A stretch of DNA of 64,000 nucleotides from Pachyseris speciosa (Eukaryota; Cnidaria; Anthozoa; Scleractinia; Pachyseridae), in assembly GCA_016490735.1 (NCBI GenBank), contig JAEMWC010000393.1, positions 25,001-89,000 on the forward strand, in the 5' to 3' direction. The position numbers and the translations under genes are program-made. The notes below the pieces were generated by a model. It saw nothing but the letters and a program-made list of their open reading frames with translations. It did no database searches and was not told where the DNA came from. This document shows, piece by piece, positions 1 to 13,309 of the stretch; position 1 is the first letter of the stretch, and every line of letters starts with the position of its first letter.

Positions 1-423
1 TTGAAACAGGTAGATACGAAAAAATCCCTCGCAATGAAAGGGTATGTTTCCTTTGTAAGAGTAACAAAATTGAAGATGAAAATAATTTCTTACTAGATTG
101 TAAGGCCTTTCTTAGATCAGAGACACTTTTTTCTCCAAAATAAAAACTAAAATACCTGACTTCAAAACACTTTCACGCGATGCTTTAATATCTATTCTTA
201 TGAATTGTTTTGATTATTTAATTAACTGTCAATTAATTTCATTTATCTCGCAATGCTTTGAATTAAGAAACAAATTAATATCAATGAATGAAAGAGAATT
301 GTAATGTTTTGTAATGTTTAGCACCAATAAGTTGAATTAGTAATTAAATTTAGACTAGTAGCTTTTGCAATACTGTATATTCCTTTATGGTCACGCAAAT
401 AAAGCATTTGTTGTTGTTGTTGC
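1..423 (+). mobile_element. 3' end of a LINE (non-LTR retrotransposon), truncated by the window edge
   Basis: The + strand reads as the last part of a LINE ORF2: an R-Y-E-K-I-P-R-N-E-R-V-C-F-L-C stretch followed by I-E-D-E-N-N-F-L-L-D-C, the Cys-rich tail seen after the reverse transcriptase in L2/CR1-like elements. The reading frame then shifts and carries stops, so it is dead. An AATAAA-containing 3' UTR ends near 405 in a short TTG repeat tail, as expected for a LINE that ends in a simple repeat. The rest of the element lies outside the window. Confidence 0.6.
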
Positions 424-2219
424 TTGAGCGAAGACGTATCCTGCAATGGCTTATTCTTTTTCCCAAGTTTTTTAAACTAGATGGCCCAAATTATACCTCT
501 CAATTTTTTACATCTCGATTATCTAAATACAATCTACGAAACGCGTGCGCGACCGCCATTTGGAAAAACGGACGTTGCAAAGGAAGAGCAATTGATTTTT
601 TAAACTGAAACTGCCGATTTACTGGGTAAATGTGTCAAACAGTATTCTTTATAACACACAGATAAATCTGCCCTCATGAAAATGATAAACTTATAATTGC
701 CTTAACCATAATCTGCTTGAATCCGACATTTGTTAGGAGCCCATGATGTGGTTTCCCTTGTCCTTCACCAATCAGCGTTATATCTTTTTCTTAAATATAA
801 AGAAATCTTTCTCAATGAGGAGATTTTTTCTTACAACGAATGGCACCGGAAAGCCACTCGCTCTATGTTTTTTCAATTGAGACGTGTGAGATGATGGGGG
901 GAAACTGATTGCCCTCGTATCAGAAATCCCATAAAAATACAATCTTGCTTACAATTTCCAGCCTCCATATCTTTTAGTTTTAGCGGTTGCTCCAAAGGAC
1001 AGCTGCAAGAAAAGGCACTAATTAAACGAAAAGTCGCTTTCTGGCCATATTCCCGTCTCATAGTTATGTCTAACGTAAGGATGAATTTGAAATCTTCAGC
1101 TAGACGGTTTGAAGGGAGAAAAGATATTTTCAGATTAAACGAAATACTGCTAGCTGCCAGCGAAGGTAAATTTGTGATCTCACCCGGCTCGACGAAACGA
1201 CATGTTTTTATTCTTTTTATGACAAATGCGTGAGAATATCTGGCCCAAAGACTTCTGCATAAAGTTTGTTGCACCAAAGACGTCTTGAAGAAAATTGTAT
1301 CAAACGTCCCACACAGCGTTTTGATGATGTTATTTTTGTGTGAATTGGCTAGTGGAAAGGTAGCGCTGTTCATGTAACTGAATTGTATCTCACGGCGATA
1401 GGACGAACAACACGTAACACTGAAGCTCAGTGAAAGCCACTTTTTCATTGCTTGTTCAGTTGACATAACTATATATCTTTATTTATTGTTGAGGTGACTG
1501 TTTCATTGTTCTTGGTCAATCCTGTTTGAAGCTAAATGAAATAACACCACATGATTTAGTTAGCAACTCCAATCAGTAGCAATGGATGCCAAGAAACAAG
1601 AGAAGTCTTTACTTTGAAAAAAATATGTTTGGATGAAGAATGGATGATACACTAATGGTATTGAAGAAACTAGGCTTGGTGAACAAGTTCGGGAAAAAGA
1701 TGAATAAAATGCGAGGACAGTTTTAGGTTATTTAACGTTGGTTACCTAAACTCTTGTGAATGTTGGTTTCTTACTGAACAAAACACGGCAATTTTAACAA
1801 GTAAAGATCAATGCCAGCTTATTGTAATAATTCGCCAAATCACCGCTGAGATCGCTAAACTGTAACTCGTATTATCATAGTGTTTAATAATAACTCTAAT
1901 GTAGACATTAGTGGGGTTGTCTTACGATTTAGCAGATAATATTCGTTAAATCCACCGCTCTAAATTTCTATTTTGTTAGACAATATGATATGAGAGAGGC
2001 CTTTATTTGCTTTTTTGGGTTAATCCGGTAAAATACGTTCTGATTTTCTGACTTAAACTAGCTGCATGCAGCCATTCACCCAGTTGTTTATACCACTTTG
2101 TGCTGTCTATGCTACAATTTTGCGTTTGGCTTGATTTAGTTTATGTATTTATGTATTGTGGTAAAAGGACGAACCAGCTAAATAACCAGTGCATTAGGTA
2201 CACCTAGGTTAGATATTTG
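424..2219. other. no recognised gene; one unassigned ORF
   Basis: A 197-codon ATG ORF runs on the minus strand from 1466 to 873, but it has no recognisable domain and its composition is unremarkable. The + strand of the same stretch also has an open frame near 990-1230. Neither can be called a gene from sequence alone. The rest shows no structure I can name. Confidence 0.3.
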
Positions 2220-2220
2220 A

Positions 2221-2366
2221 AGGCTGGGCGAATTAGGATTATGATGTAATGTCAGGACGACAAATCGGTCCAAGGAATTAACTTAGACTAGGCTGGACGA
2301 ATTAAGAGTTATGCAATGTCAGGGCGACACATTTGTTCAAGGACTGATTAACTTGCACTAGGCTTG
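2221..2366. repeat. two-copy tandem duplication, about 70 bp
   Basis: Two adjacent diverged copies start with GGCTGGGCGAATTA and GGCTGGACGAATTA, and each contains an ATGTCAGGRCGACA core. A third partial start (TAGGCTTGGA) follows. No coding content is seen. Confidence 0.6.
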
Positions 2367-2698
2367 GACCTATGGGTCTCCATGAATTAAAGGTTGTTTT
2401 CTTTCATTCAAGGTAACGTTCTCTTCAGACGTCATTCTGACCTTGGTTGGCGAGTTTCAAATGTTAATTCTGTTTCCCCATAACAATGATGAGATTTGAA
2501 ATTGATGACACACATGGAACAAACAATTATACGCAACAAAAATCAAATCATAGAGCAAGTCTTTTATGCTGGCAGTCAAAAATCGTGAGTATTTTGGCTC
2601 TGAACCTAAACGACTGCGGAACAACATGGCATATCGCACACACATTGCGACAGTCTCGTGCCTACACAAGAGTATCGTAGCGACTGAGTTACGGATGT

Positions 2699-4690
2699 TT
2701 TTTTATTTATTTTTATTTATTTATTTATTTGTCCATTATATCAGTCTTTTACATAAAGTGATATATATGCATATCTGCAACGAAATAATATATAATGGCA
2801 GGAGATCTTAGCAAGCTCTACCGAGCTTTTCAAAGAAGATCCCCATACTTAACTAACGAAATTAAATAAAGCAGATGGATGCATTCATAATTCTGATATT
2901 TCTACGGGTGTTTGATTTTGATTGGAATCAAGTGAAAATCTGAGTGGAAATTTGATTTTGAACATAAAATTTTGCACATTTTTTGAAGGAATTATAACAT
3001 TTAATTATTTTTAAGTCATTTGGTAACATATTCCAAATCTGTGCTCCCCTAAATTTTAATGAAAATTTCCCATAATTTGTCCTTGTATAATCAATGTGTA
3101 TGTTGAAGGCTGACCTGGTATCATGATTATGCATATTTTCATTTAATTTAAAGTAATTTTTGTAATACGTAGGCAGATTTTCATTAAAGTACGAATACAT
3201 AAAGAGTGCTATGAGGTACATATTTAGCTCATATATATCAAGAATCTTAAGTGACAGGAATAGTGGCTTACATTCCTCTCTATATTTTGCAAACATCATG
3301 ATTCTTACTATCTTTTTTTGAATCATAAATATTGACTGAAGCCTGGTTGGATAAGTGCTTGCCCAAATAATATTACAATAAGTTAAATACGGGTAAACCA
3401 TAGTGTTGTAAATCGTATGTAAAGTTTTTTGCGATAAATAATGCCTCGCTTTAGCCATTATTCCTGTCATTTTTGATATTTTTGTTGCAACTTGGTCAAT
3501 GTGATATTTCCATGTGAGCTCGTCATCTATATATAAGCCCAAAAATTTTGTATATTTGACTTTCTCAATTTGCTGACCATTAATTTTCACTGAAATAGTA
3601 GTATGATTTATTTTTTCCTTTTTGATTTAAAAATTATAAAATGTGTTTTCTTAATATTTAAAGAGAGTTTATTAGCGGAAAGCCATGATGCAATGTTTAT
3701 TAATTCCTGGTTCATGGTTTCCTGCAGAGTCTCTACATTTTTGTGACTGAAAAACAAATTTGTGTCATCGGCAAAGAGGATAACTGATAAAATCTCTGAG
3801 CATCCTGGAATATCATTCATGTAAATAAGAAAAAGAAGAGGCCCCAGGACAGACCCCTGAGGCACTCCACATTTGATTGTTAAGCTTTCCGATTTTTCTG
3901 CCTTGTATTTAACAATTTGCTTTCTGTTTGTTAAATAATTTTTGAGCCACTCAAGCGCAATTCCCCTAATTCCATAATGCTCAAGTTTCTTAAGTAATAT
4001 CTCATGGTTAACTGTGTCAAATGCCTTAGCAAGGTCTAAGAAAACGCCAATTGTGTACTCTCTATTGTCTATTGCCTGTGATATCTTAGTAAGAAGTTCT
4101 ATAGTCGCTAAATTTGTTGAATGTTTTTTGCGAAAACCATATTGACTTTGAAATAACATGTTGTTCTTATCCAGATATTTAGATAATCTTTTGTACATAA
4201 TTTTCTCTAGGATCTTACTGAAGCACGGAAGAACAGATATTGGTCTATAGTTTGAAAATTCATTTTTGCTGTTTGCCTTAAATACTGGGGTGACAAGTGC
4301 TATTTTTAAGTCATCAGGAATAATTCCAGTGATAAGGGACTGATTATATATGTATGCCAGTGGCTTAACGATAAATTTAGAGATGTTTTTAATCAGTTTA
4401 GGTGGTATTTCATCATGACCACAAGACTTATTAACTTTTAATTCACCAATTTCAATTTCTACTTCTTTTTCTGTTACAGCATCCAAGAAGATTGATTTAA
4501 CATATCTCTCTCCCAAAAATGTTGTGAAGTTCACATCATTGTTAGGGATTTTATCAGCTAACTTAGGTCCAACATTAATGAAATATTCATTAAATTTATT
4601 GCTTATTTCAAATGGATCAGTTATCAAAGTTTCATTTTCTTTGAAGTGATCTGGTAATTCTTCTTTACAGGTGCGCTTGTTTAGGACTTG
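2699..4690 (-). mobile_element. 5'-truncated LINE with reverse transcriptase (CR1/jockey-like), degenerate
   Basis: Two ORFs in the same orientation (4627-3608 and 3590-2928) form one ORF2 remnant broken by a stop/frameshift at about 3600. The first covers the RT core: a Y-R-P-I-S-V-L-P motif, Y-G-F-R with H-S-T, F-L-D-L-A-K-A-F-D, G-V-P-Q-G-S-V-L-G-P-L-L-F, and the catalytic F-A-D-D-T-N. The second has the thumb/connection region (K-F-L-G-L-Y-I-D, Y-C-N-I-I-W-A-S) and the D-T-R-S tail motif. The endonuclease domain is missing, so the 5' end is truncated near 4690. The 3' end is an AAAT-type repeat tail (read on the minus strand) near 2700-2731. The family resembles the LINE at 9.2-18.2 kb but is clearly a different copy. 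Confidence 0.9.
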
Positions 4691-7600
4691 TTTATGTTCA
4701 CAATACCGATATTAAGCCGGGTAGTATACCTGCAACATAGCTATCGTCAAATTGAAATAATAGCGACTAATCGTGATACCTGTAGAAGGACAAATAAAAG
4801 CACAAAACCATGTCCTTTTACAAATTTACTGTAGAAGAGCCAGTGTCTTGGAAGAGAGATCACCCAAGCCTTAGAGTTCGAATTGCAGTTGTTGTGGAGG
4901 AACACGGTTAGGCTAGTAATGATTCCTATGACAGAGTATATAACATCTTTAAAGTGAAACCATCCACGAATGAAAGTTAAGAGGCAATACCTTCCTGTGG
5001 CACTGTTTTAAAGGCTAAAAAAAATGATTCTCTTCAGGAACTCTGCCCAGTTTGTTTGTTTTGAGCGGGATATTCTTTGTTTGAGGTGAAGAAACGGCTG
5101 AGGAGATTAAGTTCAAAGGAATTAACCTGAACTTGAACTGTACCGATTAGATACGTTTTTGCGTTGAGGTATTTCCCAAGTTGCATAATTGAGTAACTTG
5201 TTAACATTTTCGTTCGCATTGGCTTATAACACATTGTGTTGGGGAAGAATTTAGTAATTCTGCATATTTCCTTTGTAATTAACAATATTAATTACCATTA
5301 TGAGCTCGTGATTTCTATCGCGTGATAGCTGATGGGGGCGCAGGCCGAATCAGCCATAACTCACAGAAATCGAAAGCGAACAATCTAATTTTTAGTATAA
5401 GTCCCCAAGTCTCTGAATACTAAACAAGTAAATTATCTAGATCTTCCTAGCAGACGCTTGCTTCGGAAACGCGAAGGAACGACCGCCATTTTGTTGGCAT
5501 GCGCTACCCACTATCTACAAGAGAATAGATAGCGAGTAAGAGAGTGGCATTCATGATAGAATGCTAGTAGATTTATACTAATCTGGTATAGTTCTCTTTA
5601 TCTTTGTTCGGTTTCCCCTTTGTCATGTCCCCTGTGTCATCTCCCAGAAGTGAAGGAATACTCTTCGAGTGTGTTCCATTGAGAGACAAATTAAGCGCAT
5701 CTTTCCTCTTTTGTATATGTTCTTATTATACCGGCTAATTAGTGAGTTCTGTACTTTTTTCTCTAATACCGGTAATGATACCAAACTACCCATTTGTTTA
5801 GGTTGTAAAACGCTTTATGTTACTGAGTGAGAAAACGAGTTTTAACCAGTTTAGCCGTGAAGAAATGTTAAATCAGTCTTTTGCCTGTAAGAGTAACTGA
5901 TGGTCAATGTAACGTTCAATGCTTGTGTCAGGAAACTATCACAGAAACCAGGATTTTTTTTCTGAGCAGGATAAAAGTTATTGATCCCAATCGTGCATTT
6001 CTTTGTATTTGATGTCGCCTGAATTGTGAAACGATGAGCCCCTTATCAGGAAATGGTGTGGTCTTTTTCGAAGGATACTCTTTGCATCACATATTTCATA
6101 CTTCATCACATTTTTCACATTATGAAATGATCACTTTGCCGTGGAAATACGTTTAAAACGTTAGAAAACGCTAAAAAACCAAACGTTTCACACTATCAGT
6201 GGAAGTTGGTGAAATTTATTGACAACACCCAGTGAACCTTCAAACCAAATAACTTTTCTCACTTTTGGCCTCGAAACTTGCCGGCCAAGGCATTCCTCTT
6301 ATCCTGTCGTCATTAAAAAGTACTTTCTTGGAAGCTAATTCCTAACTTTCCTTGTTGTTGTTTTGTTTGTTTTAGAAACAAACAAGCCTCTTCAGCTTCC
6401 TGTTTATAAATAGTTTGATCCGTAATTGCCCCACAGCAAGGATGTGTCCATGCTTGTGTCCTGCTGAATTGGGGTATGCTGGAACATGAAGACGTGAAGT
6501 AGTTCTCAGAAAGTTCAGTCAAAACTATTATATTAGGCACTATGTTTTATTGTTTTCTCAGTTCAGCTTTCTTTGAACCATACTTTTGTGCCAGTCGGAA
6601 CTGGGAGGGGCGAGTGCGGTGGTGTTGAGCTCGATCATTTCAAAGCTTGTTTAAATTCAACTCGCGCTATTAGTTCCGCTGTCATTTTGTTTATTGTTGG
6701 TTGTTCGAGAACCGGAAAGAATTTGAAATAGATACAATATTTTGGCCGTATTTGGAAACTGCTCAAACGAGGTCACCGCTGTGGTCTTCATTTGCGTCAT
6801 TTTTATTTCAAACTTATGCTCTCCTTAAGGTAGTTCCAACAAAAGCTGCATGCTCAAGAAACGTTTTACTTCATTAATTTCCTGTACCCTCATCTTCATT
6901 TACGAGTACGAGCGGTGTACGAACCATGCTTGGCAAACTGTTTACTGTAATCTACACTTCCTATAAAATGTTTACAGATCTGGGCGCCGCGAAGACGGAA
7001 TAACTCACGAAATTGGTCTCGTTGTAGTCGGACTACTCATTTGTTGATTTTCTGTTCAAAGATAAAATCGCGATCCAGCGACAAAAGTGACGGAAAGGTC
7101 AAATGGTGTGTGTAATGCCATTGAATTTTCATTAGGCTGTGTCTTGCGACTATTATTGTATTAAAAAAAGTCAACCGTGCACGAGGTGTTTAGATTTAAA
7201 ACAAGATAGTCTACCAACACAATAGGCACGTGACGAATTCGTTGAGCATTGTCGTTTCAAGATCGGAGGAATTAAAACTAAAATTCCACCCGTATCTTCT
7301 GATAACCAATCCACTTCAAAATCAATGCTCGTACAGATAGGCACGCAACGTGTGGAAAATGCTTTTTGATGATTGGCTGCATAAAATAAAAGAAGTAATA
7401 GAAAAATGCTAGTGAAGAAGAAAACGGAGTGACTCTTCACCAGTCTCCAACAACAACATTAACTTTCACGGTATTCCACGAAGCATAATCCTCCGTCTTT
7501 ATGAGAAGGGAAATCTAGGTTTCCCGCTTTCCTTGTATCAGCAGTATAATTTTTCAATGAAGCCTCACCAAGAATCCAAGAGGGCCTTTTCATTACTCGA

Positions 7601-8300
7601 CAGACGCTAAAGTTTCTCCATCTAATTATATCTTTCATCAATATTAGTAAAGGGCTACGCTTTATCGATTGTTTTATTCTCCAAGCCCTGATATTTTGTT
7701 GTTACATGTATTGTTATGGTCGTTTTAAATGTTGTCTTTTGGCCTCAATTGAGAAATCAAAATTGTCCGAACATTTTTCTTGAATCTATAAAATACAATA
7801 AAAGAAACAAAAGTATGCTACCATTATTTTTAAAACTGTTCTCACTGTTTTTGCATGGAACATTTAATGTCGAGCAAGATTTAACTTTGCTAAGACATAG
7901 TCTAGACTTTGTTGAGAAAAGGTTGGTAGCCTTGCGGAATAATACCCATTTTCCTTTTCTGATTTCTAGTTATTAAGGGTTTGATCAGAAAGTGATTTCT
8001 GCGTCAAACAAAATATATATGCCATTAGTTTATACTGATGAGCATTGTGCAATATTTTGGTGGCACAATTCATCCGCTGCTGCACCTTACGAAATCGGTT
8101 TACCACTGAAGGAAGGCACAAAAAGGATAAGCCATTATATCTGAAATCGGCCTCACTTTCATCTCCCTTTGCTTTCAATAAAGAGATTCGATGAAACGTG
8201 CTGAGATGCCCTGTTTACCTAAATCTAGCTGAGTCCTGTTTTGTTAAACCATTTCCATTTTTGGAGAGAGGGGCGTGGTTTCTAGTGTCAAAATCTCCCT
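4691..8300. other. no recognised gene; 5' flank of the ligand gene
   Basis: Only short ORFs occur and none has a recognisable domain. The stretch contains a Yin-Yang-like CGACCGCCATTTT word near 5480 that also appears near 548, but nothing that supports a gene, RNA or transposon call. Confidence 0.4.
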
Positions 8301-8307
8301 ACATGGT

Positions 8308-8360
8308 GAGTCACAGCGGAGAGGAGATAAAACCCAAAGTAAATAAAATTATCTTCAGTT
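8308..8360 (+). promoter_or_regulatory. possible core promoter of the ligand gene
   Basis: Upstream of the signal-peptide exon there is an AP-1-like GTGAGTCAC, then AGATAAAACC, then an initiator-like TTCAGTTGG about 27 bases later. The first ATG of the long frame follows about 60 bases further on. The spacing suits a TATA-like box and Inr, but these are short words and the call is an inference. Confidence 0.25.
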
Positions 8361-8416
8361 GGAGCCTAGTGTTGATCCTGTTGCGAACGAAACCCTGATA
8401 TACCAGCCAGTACAAG

Positions 8417-8513
8417 ATGAGAAACGCAGGAATTTTGATGATTTTGTTTCTGTTCGCTTCTTGCGAAGCTGCTCCCTTGACGTCACTCACACCGCTGCAC
8501 CCAACGCGGCAAG
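8417..8513 (+). CDS. cystine-knot ligand gene, exon 1 (signal peptide)
   Basis: The ATG opens a classic secretory signal: a short basic start (M-R-N-A-G), a hydrophobic core (I-L-M-I-L-F-L-F-A) and a small-residue cleavage region (S-C-E-A-A). After it come about a dozen codons ending in P-T-R-Q. The exon ends at G/GTAATG, a good donor, leaving one base of a split codon (phase 1). The acceptor at 19418 supplies exactly the two missing bases, which gives an uninterrupted joined frame. I therefore take this as the first exon of the ligand encoded at 19419-19882, separated by a 10.9-kb intron filled with transposons. The phase match and secretory role support the join. A missed middle exon cannot be excluded. 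Confidence 0.6.
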
Positions 8514-9174
8514 GTAATGTTTAAGTTTTCCTTCGACTTCAGCCAGTGTTCCATTGTCTTGAAAGGCATTAATTGCAGCGGAAAGAAACGATTTTATTTG
8601 TCTTCGAGTTTGTTCAAATTGTGTCTATCAAGTATTTTCCTTTTTCTGTTTTTGATTCTGTTGTAAATCGCTACAAAGCTCAGTATTCTGTAGTATTGGA
8701 TTGTTTTTCTCGGTTTCCCTGCAGCCATTTGTAGTATTTCATGCTTAATGTATCTCTATCTTCGTTATTTTAAAGGGCGTGACTTTGAAACTGGGCCATG
8801 TTGACAATTTTAAGCGTCGCCTTTCCAGTGTTTTTAAGATTTTCCATAACCAACCAGCATGAAGAATTAAAATTACCGAGATAAAGGAGAGTGTCAGATC
8901 ACTTCAGTGCCTTTGCGTTGAGCCACTGAAGAACCAAAAAAATTAAAGCCATTTTGCGGTGACGCGATAGGTTGAAATTAAACTCAATAGTTGAAAATGC
9001 TATTTGCTGTTATCACGAATATGGCTTAGAAGTCTTTTAAATGGGATATTTGCGGAAGGTAAAGCGGCTAGATCTTTTCAAATCCCTTCGTTGATTATAC
9101 TGTAAGCGGTGAAGAAATTTCTTTCGACAACTGAAAGCTAGGTCTCCTAGAGTTAGGAACAGTTTCAATGAACA

Positions 9175-11581
9175 GTTTCAATGTTCAAGTTTATTTCAAC
9201 TCTTTTTACAAGTAGATAATTCTTGGTTGACTGGGCCGCAAATAGCTTTAGAGCTAATCGAGGCGGACCAGTCCTTAAATATTACTATTATAAATATTAA
9301 TATTATTATTAATATTATTACTGATTCGTCTTACGATGACATTAAACAGAATCAATAAAATCGCTTAACAACATGTAAATATTACTGTCTAGGTAAAATC
9401 TAAAGGGAAAAGTTAGAGACCAAAACTTGGCTCCAGTCGGAAATTCAATGTTTCATCATGCTAATCAAGGTATCCATCTCGACATATGAGTTTTCAGATT
9501 CTAGTATTTCAATTAGTTTTGTTCTTATAGTTTTTTTAAAAGAGTTTTTGGATAAGTTTTTTAGTCTAGTTGGTATCCCATTCCAGATTTTAACACCAAC
9601 ACGTGAAAAGGCCTTAATTTGAACATTAAGTGCGGATTGTTTAGTTAAAAAATGCTCAGATGTTGATGAGCGTGTGCTATAAGAATGAATATATTTGAAT
9701 AAATTTGAAATATTAGTCGGTGCAGAATTAGTACTGATATTGTACATTAAATTAGCAATTTTTTCATAATATAGGAATTGGAGCGGTAGAAGTTTTCCTT
9801 TCAAGAAGAGGGGTATTGCATGCTCCCTTGGTTGTGCAAAGTGAATAAGACGGAGTGCACGTTTTTGAAGGACAAGGACTTTATTTAACAAGGTCTTAGA
9901 TGCATTTCCCCAAGAAGTTAGTCCATACGTTATATAAGGAGCAATGAGAGTCTTATAAATATCAAGAAGGGTTCGATTAGGAACAATATGTCTTAATTTC
10001 GCAATTAAACCAACAGTTTTGCTTATTTTTGTTGTGAGGGCATGAATATGGTTTTTCCAACTTAAATTTTCATCAATTAATAACCCAAGAAATTTAATAC
10101 AGTTCTTTTGTTCAAGAGGTACATTCTTATTTTCTTCACTGTCAAAAATATTAATCTGGGGTCGGTAATTAAGTTTTTTTTGGTGTGGGCGAAAAATAAT
10201 AAAGTTTGTTTTCTTTATGTTGAGTGTAAGTTTATTTGAGGTTAGCCAATTAAATAAATTGTCCAATTCAGCATTTACAATTAATTCTAATGTTCTGAGA
10301 TTTTCATGGGAGTAAAGGAGATTAGTATCATCTGCAAAAAGGAAAAATTTAAGTTTTCTGGAGCAATTTTGAATATCGTTAACATATAACAAAAAGAGAA
10401 GCGGCCCTAAAACGGATCCTTGGGGTACACCACAAGTAACCACTTCTTTATCCGAAATGTAAGAGTTAATCTCAGTTGTTTGAGTACGATTTGTTAAATA
10501 AGAGGAAAACCACTCATTAATGATTCCTCGAAAACCGTAAAAATTAAGTTTATCAAGTAATATTTTATGGTCTACAGTATCGAAAGCTTTCTTAAGGTCA
10601 ATGAACACCCCACAAGAAAATCGTCTTTTATCCATATTGGTACGGATGGTTTCTACCATGTCAAGTATAGCATGTTCAGTTGAGTGTGCTTGACGAAAAC
10701 CATATTGGGATAAACTTAGTAGTTAATGTTTTTCTATAAATATCTTCATTCTATTGTACATAATTTTTTCAAAAATTCTATTGAAGTTTGACAGTAATGA
10801 AATTGGTCTATAATTGCAGGCTTCAGTTTCATCATCAGCTTTGTAGATTGGACATTTTCAGTTTAGAAGGATATGCACCAAGACTGACGGACTTATTGAG
10901 AAAATTTGCGAGGACAGGAGATATTATATCACAAGAGCACTTAAGAAGTTGTGTAGGACAAGAATAAAGGCCACGCGATTTATTATTCGGGATGGATAAA
11001 ATTTCAAGTTTCACTTCATGTGAAATAACAGGCTTATAGAAGAATGAGGTATCTGGTGATTTGGAGGTTATGAGATAATCCATATAAGAATGCTTAGCTT
11101 GAGGCATTTTAGTTGCTAAATTATTACCAATAGATGAGAAATACGTATTTATAATGTTGGGTATACGTGATGGGTCATTCACGATGTTATTATTAATTTG
11201 TGGATCCTTAAGTGTATTGATTGGCTTAAGACTTCTTTTCCGCCGATTCAGTTGTTCATTTATAGCTTGCCACGTTTTCCGCATATTATTCAAGTTATTC
11301 TTGAAAAATTCATGATAGTAACTTTTCTTACTTAAGCGAATCAGAGTACAAATTTTGTTTCTATAATATTTATATTTTTCAAAATCACCGGATTGATATA
11401 ATCTATTTTTTGTTTGGATTGAAATTCGTAATCCCTTGGTTATCCATGGCTTGGAAAATTGTTTGATCTTACGCTTGAAGAAAGTTGTAATTGGTGCGTG
11501 CTTGTTTACAATTTTATTAAATGTTTTGTAGAAGGATGTGAAAATCTCATCTATGTTTGTACTGGGTGTCTCGATGATTAA
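9175..11581 (-). mobile_element. LINE ORF2 (linker, RT, 3' UTR): downstream half of a split element
   Basis: Read on the minus strand from 11581, the sequence continues a LINE ORF2 just after the endonuclease: a Lys/Arg-rich linker, then frames broken near 10835-10660, then the RT core with F-I-D-L-K-K-A-F-D-T-V-D-H, C-G-V-P-Q-G-S-V-L-G-P-L-L-F and F-A-D-D-T-N at about 10350. It ends with Y-I-T-Y-G-L-T-S-W-G, a Y-S-T-R-S-S tail motif and a stop at 9445. A 3' UTR runs to about 9175 and ends in repeated TTGAACATTGAAACTG-like words. The 5' half (endonuclease end) is found at 17827-18190. The two are separated by the TTAA element at 11582-17826. The element sits in the ligand gene intron in the opposite orientation to the gene. 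Confidence 0.9.
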
Positions 11582-12605
11582 GAGCGAATGCACAGAAAAA
11601 TCGAGCAAAATCAGCAAACCGCGGCCACAGCTCAAAACCTAACCTACCCTCATTTTCAGTTTATAATAAGGTTTTAATGAGTTTATAACACTGCTGGTGT
11701 TAAAATTTCAAAATGCGACCGAGTTTGGAAATTATTTGAGATTTTCGATTTCAACGGTCTGCAGGCCTAAAATTAGCCGCCGAACACGGGAAAACAGTCC
11801 AGTGACGGAATTGAGCTGACTTTCATACAGGAGCGAATATATTGGCACAAAACAGATATATAACAATTTAAAAACGGCTCATTTTTAAAATTTAAGAAGA
11901 AAATATCAGCGAACGAGCAAAATTCTGATACATAATTTGTATAATGCTTATAAATACAACAATTTACTGCAAAAACCAAAATCGAGTTTTCGATATGGGG
12001 GAATTCACTAAATAAACCCAAATCCCGGTTACTACCCAAAGAGATATAGTACTTGAACATTATCTGGAAATTGGTCTGGTATTTTTGTGAACGCTCCAAA
12101 AATAGATCGATTATTTTGGGGTTATTTTGGGCCCGCCAACTGCTAATTGACTCTCGGGTCAATTGGTACGTGCAAGTCATTCCAGTTTTAAGCGTCGATT
12201 TAAGCTTTTTTGAAGGCAAAAGCTAACAAGATTCTTTAAATATGTACTGTTTCAATGAAATTCTACTTATCGTCTAAAGGACAGGCCGTTCAATGGGTAA
12301 TTTCTGTTCTTGAAATCTTGTAGATTGGAGAATAGCGATTGCGAGCGGCCTTGAGTCTATTGTAGGTCTGATTTCCCGTGACTGCGAAATCAGAATGACA
12401 TCAAGAAATAATTCTCGCTGCAGTCTTCGTAAATAAACCAGTTTTGCAGTGCCTTACCTGAGATAAAGTAGGCCAAGTAGGAAAACAGTGTAGCACAATT
12501 TGGATCCTTTGTTATAAATGTAGCAAGCAGTGCACGGTCACGGTTAGTAAACAAACCAAAGTACGGTACCTCTTATTGCGTGACCAGGCAATTAACGATT
12601 GTGCA
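11582..12605 (+). repeat. left terminal inverted repeat of the TTAA element
   Basis: About 1.02 kb matching the reverse complement of 16787-17826. The match ends around a TTGCGTGACCAG-type word near 12575-12600. It contains an ORF-like stretch (12219-11773, minus) that also exists in the other arm but is shorter there and has no ATG at its start, so I do not call it a gene. Confidence 0.85.
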
Positions 12606-13309
12606 TGGGAAACCAAAAAACTCGAGGTGTACCAAATTCATTTTCTTCTATGACCAGCTGTCCTGTTATTTTAAAAATAGCAAACTAAGATGATTACAAA
12701 ATATATTGTCTCAGTTTTAAGTATAATGTTCTAGGTTCTATGAGTCTTCAGAGGATAATATAATTAGCACGACGCACGAAAGACAAATAAATTAAATTTC
12801 AAGGTTTAAGGCGGCTTTTAAGTATAGGCTACCAATGATCTAGTCTTACTTGTCATAAAGTGCTTTGAATAGAAAATTACAGGCTGAATACCTCCACTAT
12901 TGTATTTACATTTCCCAGTAAACATTTCGCAAATGCGACAGAATTCTACTTTTTCACCCAAAAAGTTTTTTTCGTTCAATTCTAATCTTTGAGATCTAAA
13001 TTAAGTTAAACTTCTCGTGTTAGTAAATCCATCCCTGCTAACAATTAAGAATTTAATTACTCGGGATACTGTAAGTATGCCGAGTTATAAAATGTGTCAG
13101 ATTTCAGTCTTTTCTTTTTTTTTTTTTTTTTTTCTGTGCAGCAAAATGCACAATACAATTACGTTCCGGCGTTTGGATTGGCCAATACACAATAGCAAGC
13201 ACGTGGCGGTGTGTTCATTGGTTAAAGCAAACCGCATAGTCCAAAGGTCGAAAGGCTAACATCACGCGATGGTTGTTTACAAGTTATGCAAATTCATCGT
13301 GTTTGAGTT

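Noticed and set aside
873..1466. 197-codon ATG ORF on the minus strand
   Set aside because: Kept only as a note. No domain, no splice or promoter support, and the opposite strand is similarly open.
10835..11635. ORF start M-S-C-G-R-G-L-L-I-L-L as the beginning of a protein
   Set aside because: The first 18 or so residues are translated from the inverted repeat of the TTAA element. The true LINE frame continues at 17827 instead.
11773..12219. 148-codon ORF on the minus strand, partly repeated at 17178-17384
   Set aside because: It lies in the terminal inverted repeats, so both copies exist because the arms match. It begins at TTG without an ATG, and the second copy is cut by a stop after 68 codons. 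No domain is visible.
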